Source: CBCXVS01 sp965178525
GTDB lineage: Bacteria; Tectomicrobia; Entotheonellia; Entotheonellales; Entotheonellaceae
Assembly: GCA_965178525.1 (NCBI GenBank)
Contig: CBCXVS010000001.1
Span: 41,646-105,645, forward strand
Direction: 5' to 3'
Length of the DNA stretch: 64,000 bases
Shown here: positions 26,224-34,514 of the stretch, piece by piece
How the letters are laid out: the number at the start of each line of letters is the position of its first letter
Position numbering within the stretch: the stretch's first letter is position 1
Notes under the pieces: generated by a model
Database searches by the model: none
Told to the model about the DNA's origin: nothing
What the model saw: the letters and a program-made list of their open reading frames with translations, nothing else
Position numbers and translations under genes: made by a program

Positions 26224-28458
26224 TTATAGCGGGTCTGGCGTGTCTTGTGCCCAAGTCAAGAGGGTGGCGGGGAGGACGAGAAGGTCGGCGAAGAGAGCGA
26301 GGACCATGGTTAAACCGGTGAGGAAGGAGAAGGAGATGGTAGGTTTGAAACTCCCGATGAGGCCGGCCCAGAAACCGAGGGTGAGAATGAGCGTGGTGAT
26401 GATGAGGGCTCGTCCGGTATGGTGTACGGCGTGCGCGATGGCCTGGGATGGGGAGAAGCCCGCTTGGGTGGCGTGGCTGTAGCGATAGAGCAGGTGAATG
26501 GTATCATCCACGATGAGTCCGAGAGCGACGCTGGCGATCATGGTGGTGGCAGTGGAGAGCATGATGCCGCACCAGCCCATGAGCCCGAAAATCATCAGCG
26601 GTGGGAGGACATTTGGGATGGCCGCAAGCAGGCCCATTTTCCAACTGCGCATGGCCAGGGCGATGCTGCCTAGAATTAGGAGAATGGCCAGAGAGAGCGA
26701 GCGGATTTGGGTGTGTACTAAGGTGCGGGACATTTGCGCCAGGAGGTAGTTGGCGCCGGTGAGTTTGATGGAGAGATGGGACCGGTCAGCCTGGCGCGCG
26801 GCGTTTTGAGCGAGGGATAAGAAGGGATCACTGTTTATGGCTTTGACGCGTATGCTGATGCGCAGCCGTTTCGCGTCGACGTTAATCCAGTGTTCGAGCG
26901 GCAAAGTCAGGGGGAGCAAGGCCGCCAGGATCCGGAGCTGTTGGTCACGGGCCAAGAGGTCGGCCCGGGCGCCGCGCAGGGGTTCCCAGGGACTATGCAC
27001 GGCGGTCACATGCGGTTGGGTGCGCAACCAGTGGGAAAACGTCAGCACTTGGCGGATAAACGCCGGCTTCACCTCCGTGTCCGGCATGGTGACGAGGAGT
27101 TCGAGGGAGTTGACGCCGGTGAGGTGCTGGTCGATAAATTCGGTGCTCACGCGCAGAGGCGCTCCGGGTTTGAGGGCGCGAACAATGTCGGTTCCCTCGG
27201 AAAGGCGCAGGATGCCGGGTAGCAGGAGCAGCAGGATCAGGAGGGTTCCACCGCATACCGTGCGGCGACGGGTAGAGCCCCAGCGTTGGCAGCGGTCGAG
27301 GAGGCGGTCGAGGTGGCCCTGGAGAGGCGATTGCAGCCGTTCGGGCGCCATGTTGCCAAGCCAGAGCAATGCCAGGGGGACCGCGGTCATGGTGATGATA
27401 AAGGCCAACAACACGCCGATTCCGGCAAAAAGAGCAAACTCCCGCACCGCCGGTACCGGACTGACGAGGAGGGAGAAAAAGCCTAGCATCGTGGTCAAAG
27501 CGGTGAGGAAACAGGCCATGCCCACGTCCTGGATGGCCTGCCGTACTGCGTCCGTGCCGTGCATCCCGGCGCTTCGAGCGGCAAGAAATGGGTTCAGCAG
27601 GTGAATGGCCGCAGAGACACTGACGACCATCATGACCGGGGGCAGGAGCGCCGTAATCAAATTCAGGGGAAGCCCGGTGAAGCCGACCATTCCCATGGTC
27701 CAGCACAGGGCGAGCAGCACACAGCCAAGCGGGATGAGCGCCAGGCGTAGGTTCCGATAGAGGCTGTAGGTCATGACAAGCAGGATGAGAAACACGAGCG
27801 GTATCGTGCGTTGCTGATCGCGTTGCAGGTAACCGCCCACGTCGTGCCGTTCGAGAGGGGTGCCGGCGATGTACGTCTGTCTGCCGTGCATGGCATGGCG
27901 GGTGACCTCTGCGCGGAGCGTGGTAATCCATGCCTGGCGGGCTGCTGCGGACAGCGTTGTTTCATCCGGTGTGATCAGCAAGCCGGCGGTGTGCAGATCG
28001 GCAGAGAGCAGGGTGCCGATGATGAGATCGTTGGAACGAATCGACGCGATCTGTGCGGCGGAGAGCGTATCGTCTGCAATGAGTGGTGGCGCCGCCAGGC
28101 CAAACGGTATGATATCGAGGCGGGCCAGATCTTGGGCCGTGGTGAGACTGAGGACAGCGTCGACGTGCGGGACATCCGCCAATGCCTGCGTCAGGACGCG
28201 GATTGCCGCCAGTCCTTCCGGCTGCACGAGCGGTTGGGTGGGGTCGTGCAACGCCACCAGGATGGTCTCGTCGCTCCCGAAGAGGGCGCGAAAATCTTGA
28301 TACACTCGGAACGCGTCGCTTTGGCGCAGGAACAGCCGCTCATTGGAGGGTTCGAGGGTGACACGGAGGGTGCCCACGAGTGCCACGACGGTCAAGACGG
28401 CAAGCCCCAGCACGATGAACCCGGGCCGGTGCGTCAGGGCGTAGGCAAAGTGCTTCAA
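26224..28458 (-). CDS. RND-superfamily exporter (MmpL-like)
   Basis: 744 residues. An N-terminal helix (FIVLGLAVLTVVALVGTLRV), a periplasmic loop with SNERLFLRQSD and FGSDETILVAL, five helices (about 225-380), a repeat of loop and helices (400-740) with LGLIVDDTIHLLYRYSHA. The start is the TTG of TTGA overlapping the stop of the upstream membrane-hydrolase gene, though the frame stays open further upstream. Single RND proteins of this size export lipids or hopanoid-like compounds. Confidence 0.85.
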   Translation of the reverse strand: MKHFAYALTHRPGFIVLGLAVLTVVALVGTLRVTLEPSNERLFLRQSDAFRVYQDFRALFGSDETILVALHDPTQPLVQPEGLAAIRVLTQALADVPHVDAVLSLTTAQDLARLDIIPFGLAAPPLIADDTLSAAQIASIRSNDLIIGTLLSADLHTAGLLITPDETTLSAAARQAWITTLRAEVTRHAMHGRQTYIAGTPLERHDVGGYLQRDQQRTIPLVFLILLVMTYSLYRNLRLALIPLGCVLLALCWTMGMVGFTGLPLNLITALLPPVMMVVSVSAAIHLLNPFLAARSAGMHGTDAVRQAIQDVGMACFLTALTTMLGFFSLLVSPVPAVREFALFAGIGVLLAFIITMTAVPLALLWLGNMAPERLQSPLQGHLDRLLDRCQRWGSTRRRTVCGGTLLILLLLLPGILRLSEGTDIVRALKPGAPLRVSTEFIDQHLTGVNSLELLVTMPDTEVKPAFIRQVLTFSHWLRTQPHVTAVHSPWEPLRGARADLLARDQQLRILAALLPLTLPLEHWINVDAKRLRISIRVKAINSDPFLSLAQNAARQADRSHLSIKLTGANYLLAQMSRTLVHTQIRSLSLAILLILGSIALAMRSWKMGLLAAIPNVLPPLMIFGLMGWCGIMLSTATTMIASVALGLIVDDTIHLLYRYSHATQAGFSPSQAIAHAVHHTGRALIITTLILTLGFWAGLIGSFKPTISFSFLTGLTMVLALFADLLVLPATLLTWAQDTPDPL

Positions 28459-28940
28459 GACGCACCGAGGAATTTGGCGGCAGATGCCGAGCGGCGTGAT
28501 GCGAACCAGACGGCGACACCCAACACGGCGGCATTGCCGGCGAGCCACATCCGATCCAACGTCCCACCTGGAATCCATTTCACGTTGCCATATTGAATGA
28601 CGTCGAGAACCAGATGGCTTGCGAGACCGAGAGCGAAGCTGACTTGGGCGATGATGATCAGAGTCCGGAAGCGGTCTGTGACTTCCACTGTCCGACAAAG
28701 GTAGACGAGCAGAACATAAGGCGCGGCGCTGTGAAAGATGGGATGGCGATGTCCGCCGATGCCGAAGAGCCAAATATCCCAATCGGACACGGCGCTGCCG
28801 AGATAGAGCACCGGCAGCGCCAGCATGAACAGAAGCAGTTGCGACGTGGCCAAGCCTTTACCGCGTGGGGTGTTGACATGCAGATAGGCGACCAGGAAAA
28901 CGATCGCAAAGGCGAAATGCCAGAATCGTGCACTCGACAC
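28455..28940 (-). CDS. membrane-bound metal-dependent hydrolase-like protein (YdjM type)
   Basis: 161 residues with four membrane helices. The motif GSAVSDWDIWLFGIG followed by HRHPIFHSA fits the PDxD...HRxxxHS pattern of the YdjM/LexA-regulated membrane hydrolases, and a later ASHLVLDVIQYG gives another H..LD. It overlaps the RND exporter by TTGA, so the two are co-translated. A broken relative lies at 37853-38757. Confidence 0.7.
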   Translation of the reverse strand: MSSARFWHFAFAIVFLVAYLHVNTPRGKGLATSQLLLFMLALPVLYLGSAVSDWDIWLFGIGGHRHPIFHSAAPYVLLVYLCRTVEVTDRFRTLIIIAQVSFALGLASHLVLDVIQYGNVKWIPGGTLDRMWLAGNAAVLGVAVWFASRRSASAAKFLGAS

Positions 28941-28963
28941 GTGGTTTCCCTTATGCCTTGGCG

Positions 28964-30706
28964 TTATTCGTACAGCATCTCTCCCCGATGCAAGCGCAGC
29001 GCGATCGTCGTCGTCTGCAAGCGCTCCCGCTGCGTTGGCGCATGGGCGGCGAGAAACCGTGCCGCCGCCACGAGCATCAGATGGCCGGCCGGCGTGTCGC
29101 CCAGCTCGCGATGTTGTTGGATGGCCCCTTCCACCATCTGAAAACTGTGGAACCCGGCATCCTCGCGGACGAGCGCCGTCACCAGCGTGCGATACAGCCG
29201 CTCCGCCGGATAGCCCGCCGTGAGATAGTGATAGACCATCTCACCGGCGGCATCGACCTGTTGCTGCGTGTCCAGTAGGGTCAGAAAACGTTGCGAGAAA
29301 TCCTCCGCATCGGCAAACGGCTGGGACGATGCACACGGCGTTGGCAGCGGCGCTAGGGGCACATTGAGGAAACGGTCCAGATAGACCCGCATGGCGCCGT
29401 GGAACACACCCCGCAGCATCTCCGGGCTGGCCGTGCGCTTCATCGCCTGATAGAGTGCATGGCTATAGGTAAAGGTGTGATGCACGGCATTCCAATCGGA
29501 AAACTCGTTGCTGGTATGAAAATGCACGACGCGCCGGCAAGCCGCCATCACCAGCGCCTGCGCCAACTGCAGCGCCGTCGCGCCGCCACGTAAACTGTCG
29601 CACAGGGCGGTGACAATATCCTGCGGGCAGTCGCTCAAGAGCGTCTCGACCAGCGTATCCGTCTCATCCCACTGCTTGTCCTGCCCCGCCTCGAGCAAGT
29701 CCGGCATGGCGTCGAATGCGTCCCGCACCAGGGGCACCAGATCTACGGGGTGACGCCAAGCATTGCGTTCCTCGCTGCGTTCCGCCGCTGTCAAGTGTAC
29801 GAGCACACTGGGCAAAACCGTGCGGGCGTGTTCCCAGCCGACATGCTCTAGCAACTCAAAGCTTTTATTGATGAAATCCAGCGTGTGCCCGACATCGAGA
29901 TAAAAATGATCGGTCGCCGCGGCCATGAGTATATCAGTCACGGTCTCGGACGACGCGCCGAGTTGCAGTGCCGTGAGCACGCAGCGCTCCGCGCCATTGC
30001 GGTCGCGCACCTCGACCCAGCGCCGCAACCAGCGTTTCAGCGTCGAGAGCGGGACCGTGTCCGTCGCCAGGGGTTGCAGCAGGATTTGCGGCGGTTCATC
30101 GTCGCAATCGCGCGCCACATGCAAGACGCCCTGGCACAGCGGCCCAATGCGTTCTTCAGCCGGCAGCAGCGGCAGCAAATTGCCCATGGCCGTCAGGATC
30201 GTCAGTCCCGATGACCACCCGGCTTGGCGTTGTTGCACGCCGTAGAGCCCGGCCTGGTTGAGGAGGGCTTCCGATGCCGCGCCACTATCGAGCAGACCGA
30301 TCGCAGCCTTGGCCTGCACCAGGCGGATATTCTGCTCCATGCCCTCCCGCAGCCGGCGTTGCCAGCGCCCTAACCCGTCCGCATCTTGAGGCTGCATCAC
30401 CACCCACACCGTGCCCTCGTCGATTTCGACCGGATAGGAGGGGATGTCATCGGCCCACAGATCGAAGGTGCAGCCACTGGCGAGGTCGAAACGGGCGTGA
30501 TGCCAGTGGCAGGTGAGAATGCCATCCTGGGTGGTGCCCCGATGCAGCGGAAAGCCCATGTGGGGGCAGCGGTTATCTACCGCGTAAATCTGGTCTTGAT
30601 GGTAAAAGACCGCCAGCGGCCGGTCGTGGCCTGAGACCACGACGGCGCCTTGCTGTTTGATTTCATCGACGGTGCCAACGCGGATGCGCTGTGTGCGGTG
30701 ATCCAT
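28964..30706 (-). CDS. Rieske [2Fe-2S] protein with a long helical C-terminal domain
   Basis: 580 residues from ATG 30706 behind AGGAGG. Residues 5-105 form a Rieske ferredoxin domain with CPHMGFPLHRG and CHWHHARF supplying Cys/His ligands. The remaining 470 residues are helical, with several His-rich stretches (HTLDFINKSFELLEHVGWEH; HHTFTYSHALYQAM) reminiscent of questin-oxidase-like proteins. The fusion suggests an oxidase or electron carrier for an unknown substrate. The same-strand downstream gene is the membrane hydrolase. Confidence 0.8.
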   Translation of the reverse strand: MDHRTQRIRVGTVDEIKQQGAVVVSGHDRPLAVFYHQDQIYAVDNRCPHMGFPLHRGTTQDGILTCHWHHARFDLASGCTFDLWADDIPSYPVEIDEGTVWVVMQPQDADGLGRWQRRLREGMEQNIRLVQAKAAIGLLDSGAASEALLNQAGLYGVQQRQAGWSSGLTILTAMGNLLPLLPAEERIGPLCQGVLHVARDCDDEPPQILLQPLATDTVPLSTLKRWLRRWVEVRDRNGAERCVLTALQLGASSETVTDILMAAATDHFYLDVGHTLDFINKSFELLEHVGWEHARTVLPSVLVHLTAAERSEERNAWRHPVDLVPLVRDAFDAMPDLLEAGQDKQWDETDTLVETLLSDCPQDIVTALCDSLRGGATALQLAQALVMAACRRVVHFHTSNEFSDWNAVHHTFTYSHALYQAMKRTASPEMLRGVFHGAMRVYLDRFLNVPLAPLPTPCASSQPFADAEDFSQRFLTLLDTQQQVDAAGEMVYHYLTAGYPAERLYRTLVTALVREDAGFHSFQMVEGAIQQHRELGDTPAGHLMLVAAARFLAAHAPTQRERLQTTTIALRLHRGEMLYE

Positions 30707-30761
30707 GATGCGTCCCTCCTTGGGGTTCAACCCACGTTCACTCACGCCGGATACTTTTCCA

Positions 30762-31016
30762 CTAGCTCGGCAATCCGTGCTCGTCATAACCGAGTATATC
30801 CTCAGAACCGCGAGCATCCAAGACTGGCAACGCAGCACAGCGTTGCCGAATGGCGCGGAGTTCGTCTCGCAGGCGCGGGGTTTTGACTTTTCCCCGCTCA
30901 CGTACCAGCCGTTCGCGCAGGGCATTGAGCACGGCTTCGGTCAGGGTTTCGCCCGTGCAGGCGGCGAACTCGCGAGCCAGCCGGTCGGCTTCGGGATGTT
31001 TGATGGTCAGGGTCAT
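30762..31016 (-). CDS. VapB/PSK-type antitoxin, orphan
   Basis: 84 residues: MTLTIKHPEADRLAREFAAC, GETLTEAVLNALRERLVRER, a ribbon-helix-helix-like N-terminus of the 'PSK operon transcription factor' family usually paired with a VapC PIN toxin encoded directly after it. Here the next bases downstream carry no PIN start and the Rieske gene follows 55 bases later. It may act alone or be a relic. Confidence 0.8.
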   Translation of the reverse strand: MTLTIKHPEADRLAREFAACTGETLTEAVLNALRERLVRERGKVKTPRLRDELRAIRQRCAALPVLDARGSEDILGYDEHGLPS

Positions 31017-31120
31017 GGGTGTTCTTCCCTTTCTAATAAACAGGGAGATTATAGATACAGGAAAGGAAAGATACCACCAAAACCGTAATTTGGTTGTGTA
31101 ACGGATTAAGTACGTCGCGA

Positions 31121-31137
31121 TATTCTATGATAGAATA
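31121..31137. promoter_or_regulatory. palindrome with -10-like box
   Basis: TATTCTA-TGA-TAGAATA, a 7-bp inverted repeat, with an internal TATGAT like a -10 box. A related TATTCTATGATGG lies at 33514, before the second HicB gene. In the 270-base gap between divergent genes; an operator is possible. Confidence 0.4.
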
Positions 31138-31288
31138 CGCCCATGCTGGTGTGGAACCCCACAGTAATGATGTGGGAGCATCCCGTTAGCATGCAGCATA
31201 GCCTCTGTGTGCCGGTTTTGTGTTGGGCTGATATGTTGGGAAGGAAACCAGATCGAGTCTGGAAAGATGATCTTAGGGAGGATGCATC

Positions 31289-32621
31289 TTGTCTACGGAT
31301 TATCCTCGTAAATGGTGGGTTGCGGCTGTCATTATTCCTGTGTTAGTAGCAATTATAGGTGCTATATCTAATATTATACCTGAGATATTGAGAGACAAGG
31401 ATTCAAAGCATAAGGAAAATATTAATAGTATCGGGGATATAGATACATCTAATGACAGTAGTGTAAATTTGGAAAGGGTATTGCGTGTAATGGGGGTAGG
31501 GTTGCCACCATTAGATATTGAAGATCGAGTACAGAGGAAATTCATGACGAGACGAGCTGCTAAATTGGATACAAAGAAAAACTTGTGGCAAAGATTAAAG
31601 ATGAATTCGTGAAACCCCGCTCCAAGACGAACATGGGAAAACTTAGCAACAAACAAGTCGAAATAAGAGTGCAGGCAATCCTCAGAGAAGCTCACGTGGT
31701 CAGTAGGAGAAAAATATTGATGGTAGCGTTGAAGTTCTTGTAGAAGCACCGTACGAACAATTATTACGCGATATCCGGATACTACTCACTGCACTTTTGG
31801 AACCTCCATCGGTTATACACGGCAAAGATGAGAAGGAGATGGCATTAGTGCCCGAGGGATGTTTCTGGATGGGGAGTACGGACGAGGAGAGTAAGTCAGC
31901 ATATCAGTTAAGGAAAGAATACGCGCCGAAAACGCCAAAATATTGGTTCGATGCGGAAAAACCCCGGCATCGCGTGTGGGTAGACGCTTTTTATGTGGAT
32001 AAGCATGAGGTGACAGTAGGGGAGTATAAAACGTTTCGCCGAGTGACAGGCTATCATAAGAAGTTACCGCCAAAAGTCTCTCAGTACGCTCCTACAGACC
32101 GCCATCCAGTGGTCTTGGTAAGTTGGGCGGACGCGAAGGCGTATTGTCGGTCGGTCGACAAAGCGTTACCCACGGAGGCACAATGGGAAAAGGCCGCTCG
32201 CGGTAGCGATGGCTGGCAGTATCCATGGGGGGATGAGAAGATCAATAGCACGCGAGCGAACTACTGCGATGCACAATGTGAGCTTGATTGGAAGGACAGA
32301 AGTAACCAGGATGGTTACCCATACACCGCGCCAGTGGGGACGTATGAGCGTGGCAAGAGTCCCTAAGGGATTTATGACTTAGCTGGCAACGTTTGGGAAT
32401 GGGTACAGGATGTGTACGATACGACGTATTATTACCAGCGTCCCTATACCAATCCTTTGAATACCCAGGCTGCTAAATCTCATCGTGTCCGGCGCGGCGG
32501 CAGCTGGCGTTCAACATCGGCTGACGCGCGTGCGGCCTATCGCGCCAAGATGAAGCCCGGTAAACGTCGTGAACCCACTGGATTTCGGTGCGTAGTGGGG
32601 ATATCAATACCCTGGAAGTAA
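31289..32621 (+). pseudogene. broken gene: membrane anchor + LPP20-like + formylglycine-generating-enzyme-type domain
   Basis: A TTG start after GGGAGG gives a membrane helix (WWVAAVIIPVLVAIIGAI) and RVMGVGLPPLDIEDR, then RRAAKLDTKKNLWQRL as in LPP20-type domains. The frame ends at 31612, but the rest (KDEFVKPRSKTNMG; then NIDGSVEVLVEAPYEQLL) appears in two other frames, merging into an FGE-sulfatase domain (EMALVPEGCFWMGS, DKHEVTVGEYKTF). A TAA at 32364 interrupts it after ERGKSP; the ending GIYDLAGNVWEWV and TGFRCVVGIS runs on to 32621. At least three lesions. Confidence 0.75.
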
Positions 32622-32778
32622 CCCTGCCATGAGATGGCCACAGCGCTGGGTGGTTGGATCAAACAGCAGCAGGCGAGGCATGTGTAGCATCTATCAGATG
32701 GTCCGGAGTGCTACGCCGATCGGACGGATCGTATACACTATGAGTGATTTGTATTGGATTCCTCATCAGGAGTGAGGC

Positions 32779-32982
32779 GTGAACACATATATCTTTCCAG
32801 CCCAGATTGAAGTGGAAGACGACGGACGTTGGAGTGCTTGGATCGTAGCATTGCCAGGGTGTGCAACGTGGGGATACACGCAGCAAGAAGCGCTTGATGC
32901 TTTGCAAGAAGCTGCACAAGCATATATTGAAGTTCTTCTGGAAAAAGGTCATCCGTTACCTATTGTTGGAGGCTTACCATGA
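32779..32982 (+). CDS. HicB-like protein, copy 1
   Basis: 67 residues from GTG. MNTYIFPAQIEVEDDGRWSA and WIVALPGCATWGYTQQEALD are the partial RNase-H-like fold of HicB antitoxins, with QEAAQAYIEVLLEKGHPLP. It is nearly identical to the copy at 33592 but is followed, with ATGA overlap, by a ribbon-helix-helix gene rather than hicA. Confidence 0.85.
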   Translation: MNTYIFPAQIEVEDDGRWSAWIVALPGCATWGYTQQEALDALQEAAQAYIEVLLEKGHPLPIVGGLP

Positions 32983-33221
32983 GCAAGCTAAGTATACATC
33001 TCCCAGATTCCCTCCGTAAGAACCTGCATGAGCTGGTGAAGCGTGAGGGCATCTCGATCGATCAGTTCATCGCCACCGCCGTGGCGGAGAAGATGGCGGC
33101 GTTGATGACGGAAACCTACCTGGCAGAACGCGCAAAGCGAGGTAGCCGCGCGAAGTATGACGCAGCCTTATCGCAGGTGCCGGATGTGGAGCCAGAAACG
33201 TATGATAAACTGCCAGGGTAG
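32979..33221 (+). CDS. ribbon-helix-helix antitoxin-like protein (HicB-annotated type)
   Basis: 80 residues: KLSIHLPDSLRKNLHELVKR, EGISIDQFIATAVAEKMAAL, then LAERAKRGSRAKYDAALSQV and PDVEPE. The N-terminus is a CopG/Arc-like DNA-binding fold. Such genes are often found beside mRNA interferase or PIN toxins. Coupled to HicB copy 1; no toxin gene follows before the remnant at 33432. Confidence 0.8.
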   Translation: MSKLSIHLPDSLRKNLHELVKREGISIDQFIATAVAEKMAALMTETYLAERAKRGSRAKYDAALSQVPDVEPETYDKLPG

Positions 33222-33591
33222 TGAGTTCTCAGTAGAATCCAAATCCTCCGGAGTCGCACAAGAAACGCACCCAGATTTTCTCCGGGGCTATATCAGTGTG
33301 TTGCATAGCAGTGAATACATTCCCGGTGGGGCGCAGATGTCAAAGGACAGCGGGAAACAATTCGTCGCGGGTCTGCTCAAACACAGGGGACGCAGTGACC
33401 CCGACAGATTCCAATCCTGAAGCAGCACCCTGCCGGGTTCCGTTGTGTGATGGGAATGTCAGCACCCAGGCCGTAACCCTGTAAAGCCGTTCAAACTCCG
33501 AAAATTGTCAGCATATTCTATGATGGCATGATGTCATTCATGGACCCTACCCAGGATTCCCGTGCCATTATCGGGTGACAAGGAGTGAGCC
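33222..33591. other. intergenic region with duplicated sequence
   Basis: Between the ribbon-helix-helix gene and HicB copy 2. It contains a 15-codon tail of the FGE-type gene at 33432-33476 and an AT-rich block before HicB. The rest (33222-33431) shows no recognisable gene. Confidence 0.5.
33432..33476 (+). pseudogene. duplicated C-terminal fragment of an FGE-type gene
   Basis: Reads AGFRCVMGMSAPRP then TAA. The intact-frame counterpart at the end of the broken gene is TGFRCVVGISIPWK followed by TAA, and both are followed by ACCCTG. With the HicB copies that lie downstream of each, this shows that an FGE tail-HicB segment was duplicated in tandem or that two FGE genes recombined. Confidence 0.65.
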
Positions 33592-33828
33592 GTGCAAACA
33601 TATATCTTTCCAGCCCAGATTGAGGTGGAAGACGACGGACGTTGGAGTGCTTGGATCGTAGCGTTACCAGGGTGTCCAACTTGGGGGTACACGCAGCAAG
33701 AAGCACTTGATGCTTTGCAAGAAGCTGCGCAAGCGTATATTGAAGTCCTCCTGGAAAAAGGTCATCCGTTACCTATAGAATTCGCAAGCGATGCCACCGA
33801 GGTTCCGATGGTTGCTGTGACCGTATGA
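33592..33828 (+). CDS. hicB: HicB antitoxin, copy 2
   Basis: 78 residues from GTG after AAGGAG. MQTYIFPAQIEVEDDGRWSA is nearly the same as copy 1, but this copy has a longer C-terminus (EFASDATEVPMVAVTV). HicB neutralises the HicA mRNA interferase. The hicB-hicA order is the reverse of E. coli but common. ATGA overlap with hicA. Confidence 0.88.
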   Translation: MQTYIFPAQIEVEDDGRWSAWIVALPGCPTWGYTQQEALDALQEAAQAYIEVLLEKGHPLPIEFASDATEVPMVAVTV

Positions 33829-34088
33829 CCGAGAATGCCGGAAGCCTTATTCATCTTCTCCGTAATACGCCTGTGCGCCAGATTGTCCAAGTGTTCGGCA
33901 GAGATGGTTTTACGCTCGAACGTCAAACACGTACCGGTGGCCGTATCTATTATCATCCTGATGGACGCATTGCCGTGATTTACTATCATAGCGGCAGTGA
34001 TACACTCACCCGTAGGACGCTCCAAAGCATCTTGGAGGGAACACGATGGACTGAGGATGACCTCAGGCGGCTCAGGCGGCTCAGGTAG
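33825..34088 (+). CDS. hicA: HicA-family mRNA interferase toxin
   Basis: 87 residues: NTPVRQIVQVFGRDGFTLER, RQTRTGGRIYYHPDGRIAVI and SDTLTRRTLQSILEGTRWTE. HicA is a double-stranded-RNA-binding-like fold with a catalytic His; here YYHPDGR is the expected site, with a second His in YYHSGS. Coupled to HicB copy 2. Probably a working pair. Confidence 0.85.
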   Translation: MTENAGSLIHLLRNTPVRQIVQVFGRDGFTLERQTRTGGRIYYHPDGRIAVIYYHSGSDTLTRRTLQSILEGTRWTEDDLRRLRRLR

Positions 34089-34282
34089 TACAGAAATCGG
34101 GGACAGAATCGAGTTGCTTCGTACGGACGGCAGGCTTGAGGGAAAGACTAGGACATTGGTGCTTCACGCAGGCGACGAATCCGCTCCGCCCCAGCGCGCA
34201 CTTCTCTAGGTACTCCGCCAGTAGAAAAATCGGCCAAGGGGACAAATGTATGTCTCGTTAGAGGATATATCGAAAGTCATAC

Positions 34283-34319
34283 TTTGACAATTTCAAGGTT
34301 GAACTTTGAAACTGTCAAA
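34283..34319. terminator. long imperfect inverted repeat, possible terminator or operator
   Basis: TTTGACAATTTCAA (34283-34296) faces TTGAAACTGTCAAA (34306-34319) with one mismatch and a short loop. No T-run directly follows, so a terminator role is only a guess; an operator is equally possible. Confidence 0.4.
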
Positions 34320-34435
34320 CCGGTTCAATCGGGTTTATTAATGACCCTTGACGACATATATTCAAGGCAGACATGCTCCTCTTGATGCGCTAAAATGGCC
34401 GCCATCTGATCCTGCGACAGAAAGGAGACCTGTGT

Positions 34436-34476
34436 AGAATGCGGAATGCGGAATGCGGAATGCGGAATGCGGAATG
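34436..34476. repeat. GAATGCG heptamer array
   Basis: Five perfect GAATGCG units ending GAATGAAAA, just before the amidase ribosome site. The array at 36159-36190 is the inverted counterpart on the other side of the amidase gene, and it too is followed by AATGAAAA when read in the same sense. Confidence 0.8.
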
Positions 34477-34514
34477 AAAAAATGAAGAGCTGAAAGCTCT
34501 TGGGGAGGTGGGGG

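Larger units (their letters stand above)
34089..34514. other. intergenic region between hicA and the amidase gene
   Basis: 426 bases. A minus-strand frame (34250-34148) reads TFVPLADFSTGGVPREVRAG and ERIRRLREAPMS then stop, which looks like the 3' end of a gene without a start. Beyond it lie the hairpin at 34283 and GAATGCG heptamers at 34436. No intact gene is seen. Confidence 0.4.

Noticed and set aside
30705..31088. Plus-strand frame over the VapB antitoxin
   Set aside because: It is antisense to VapB, which matches its family well.
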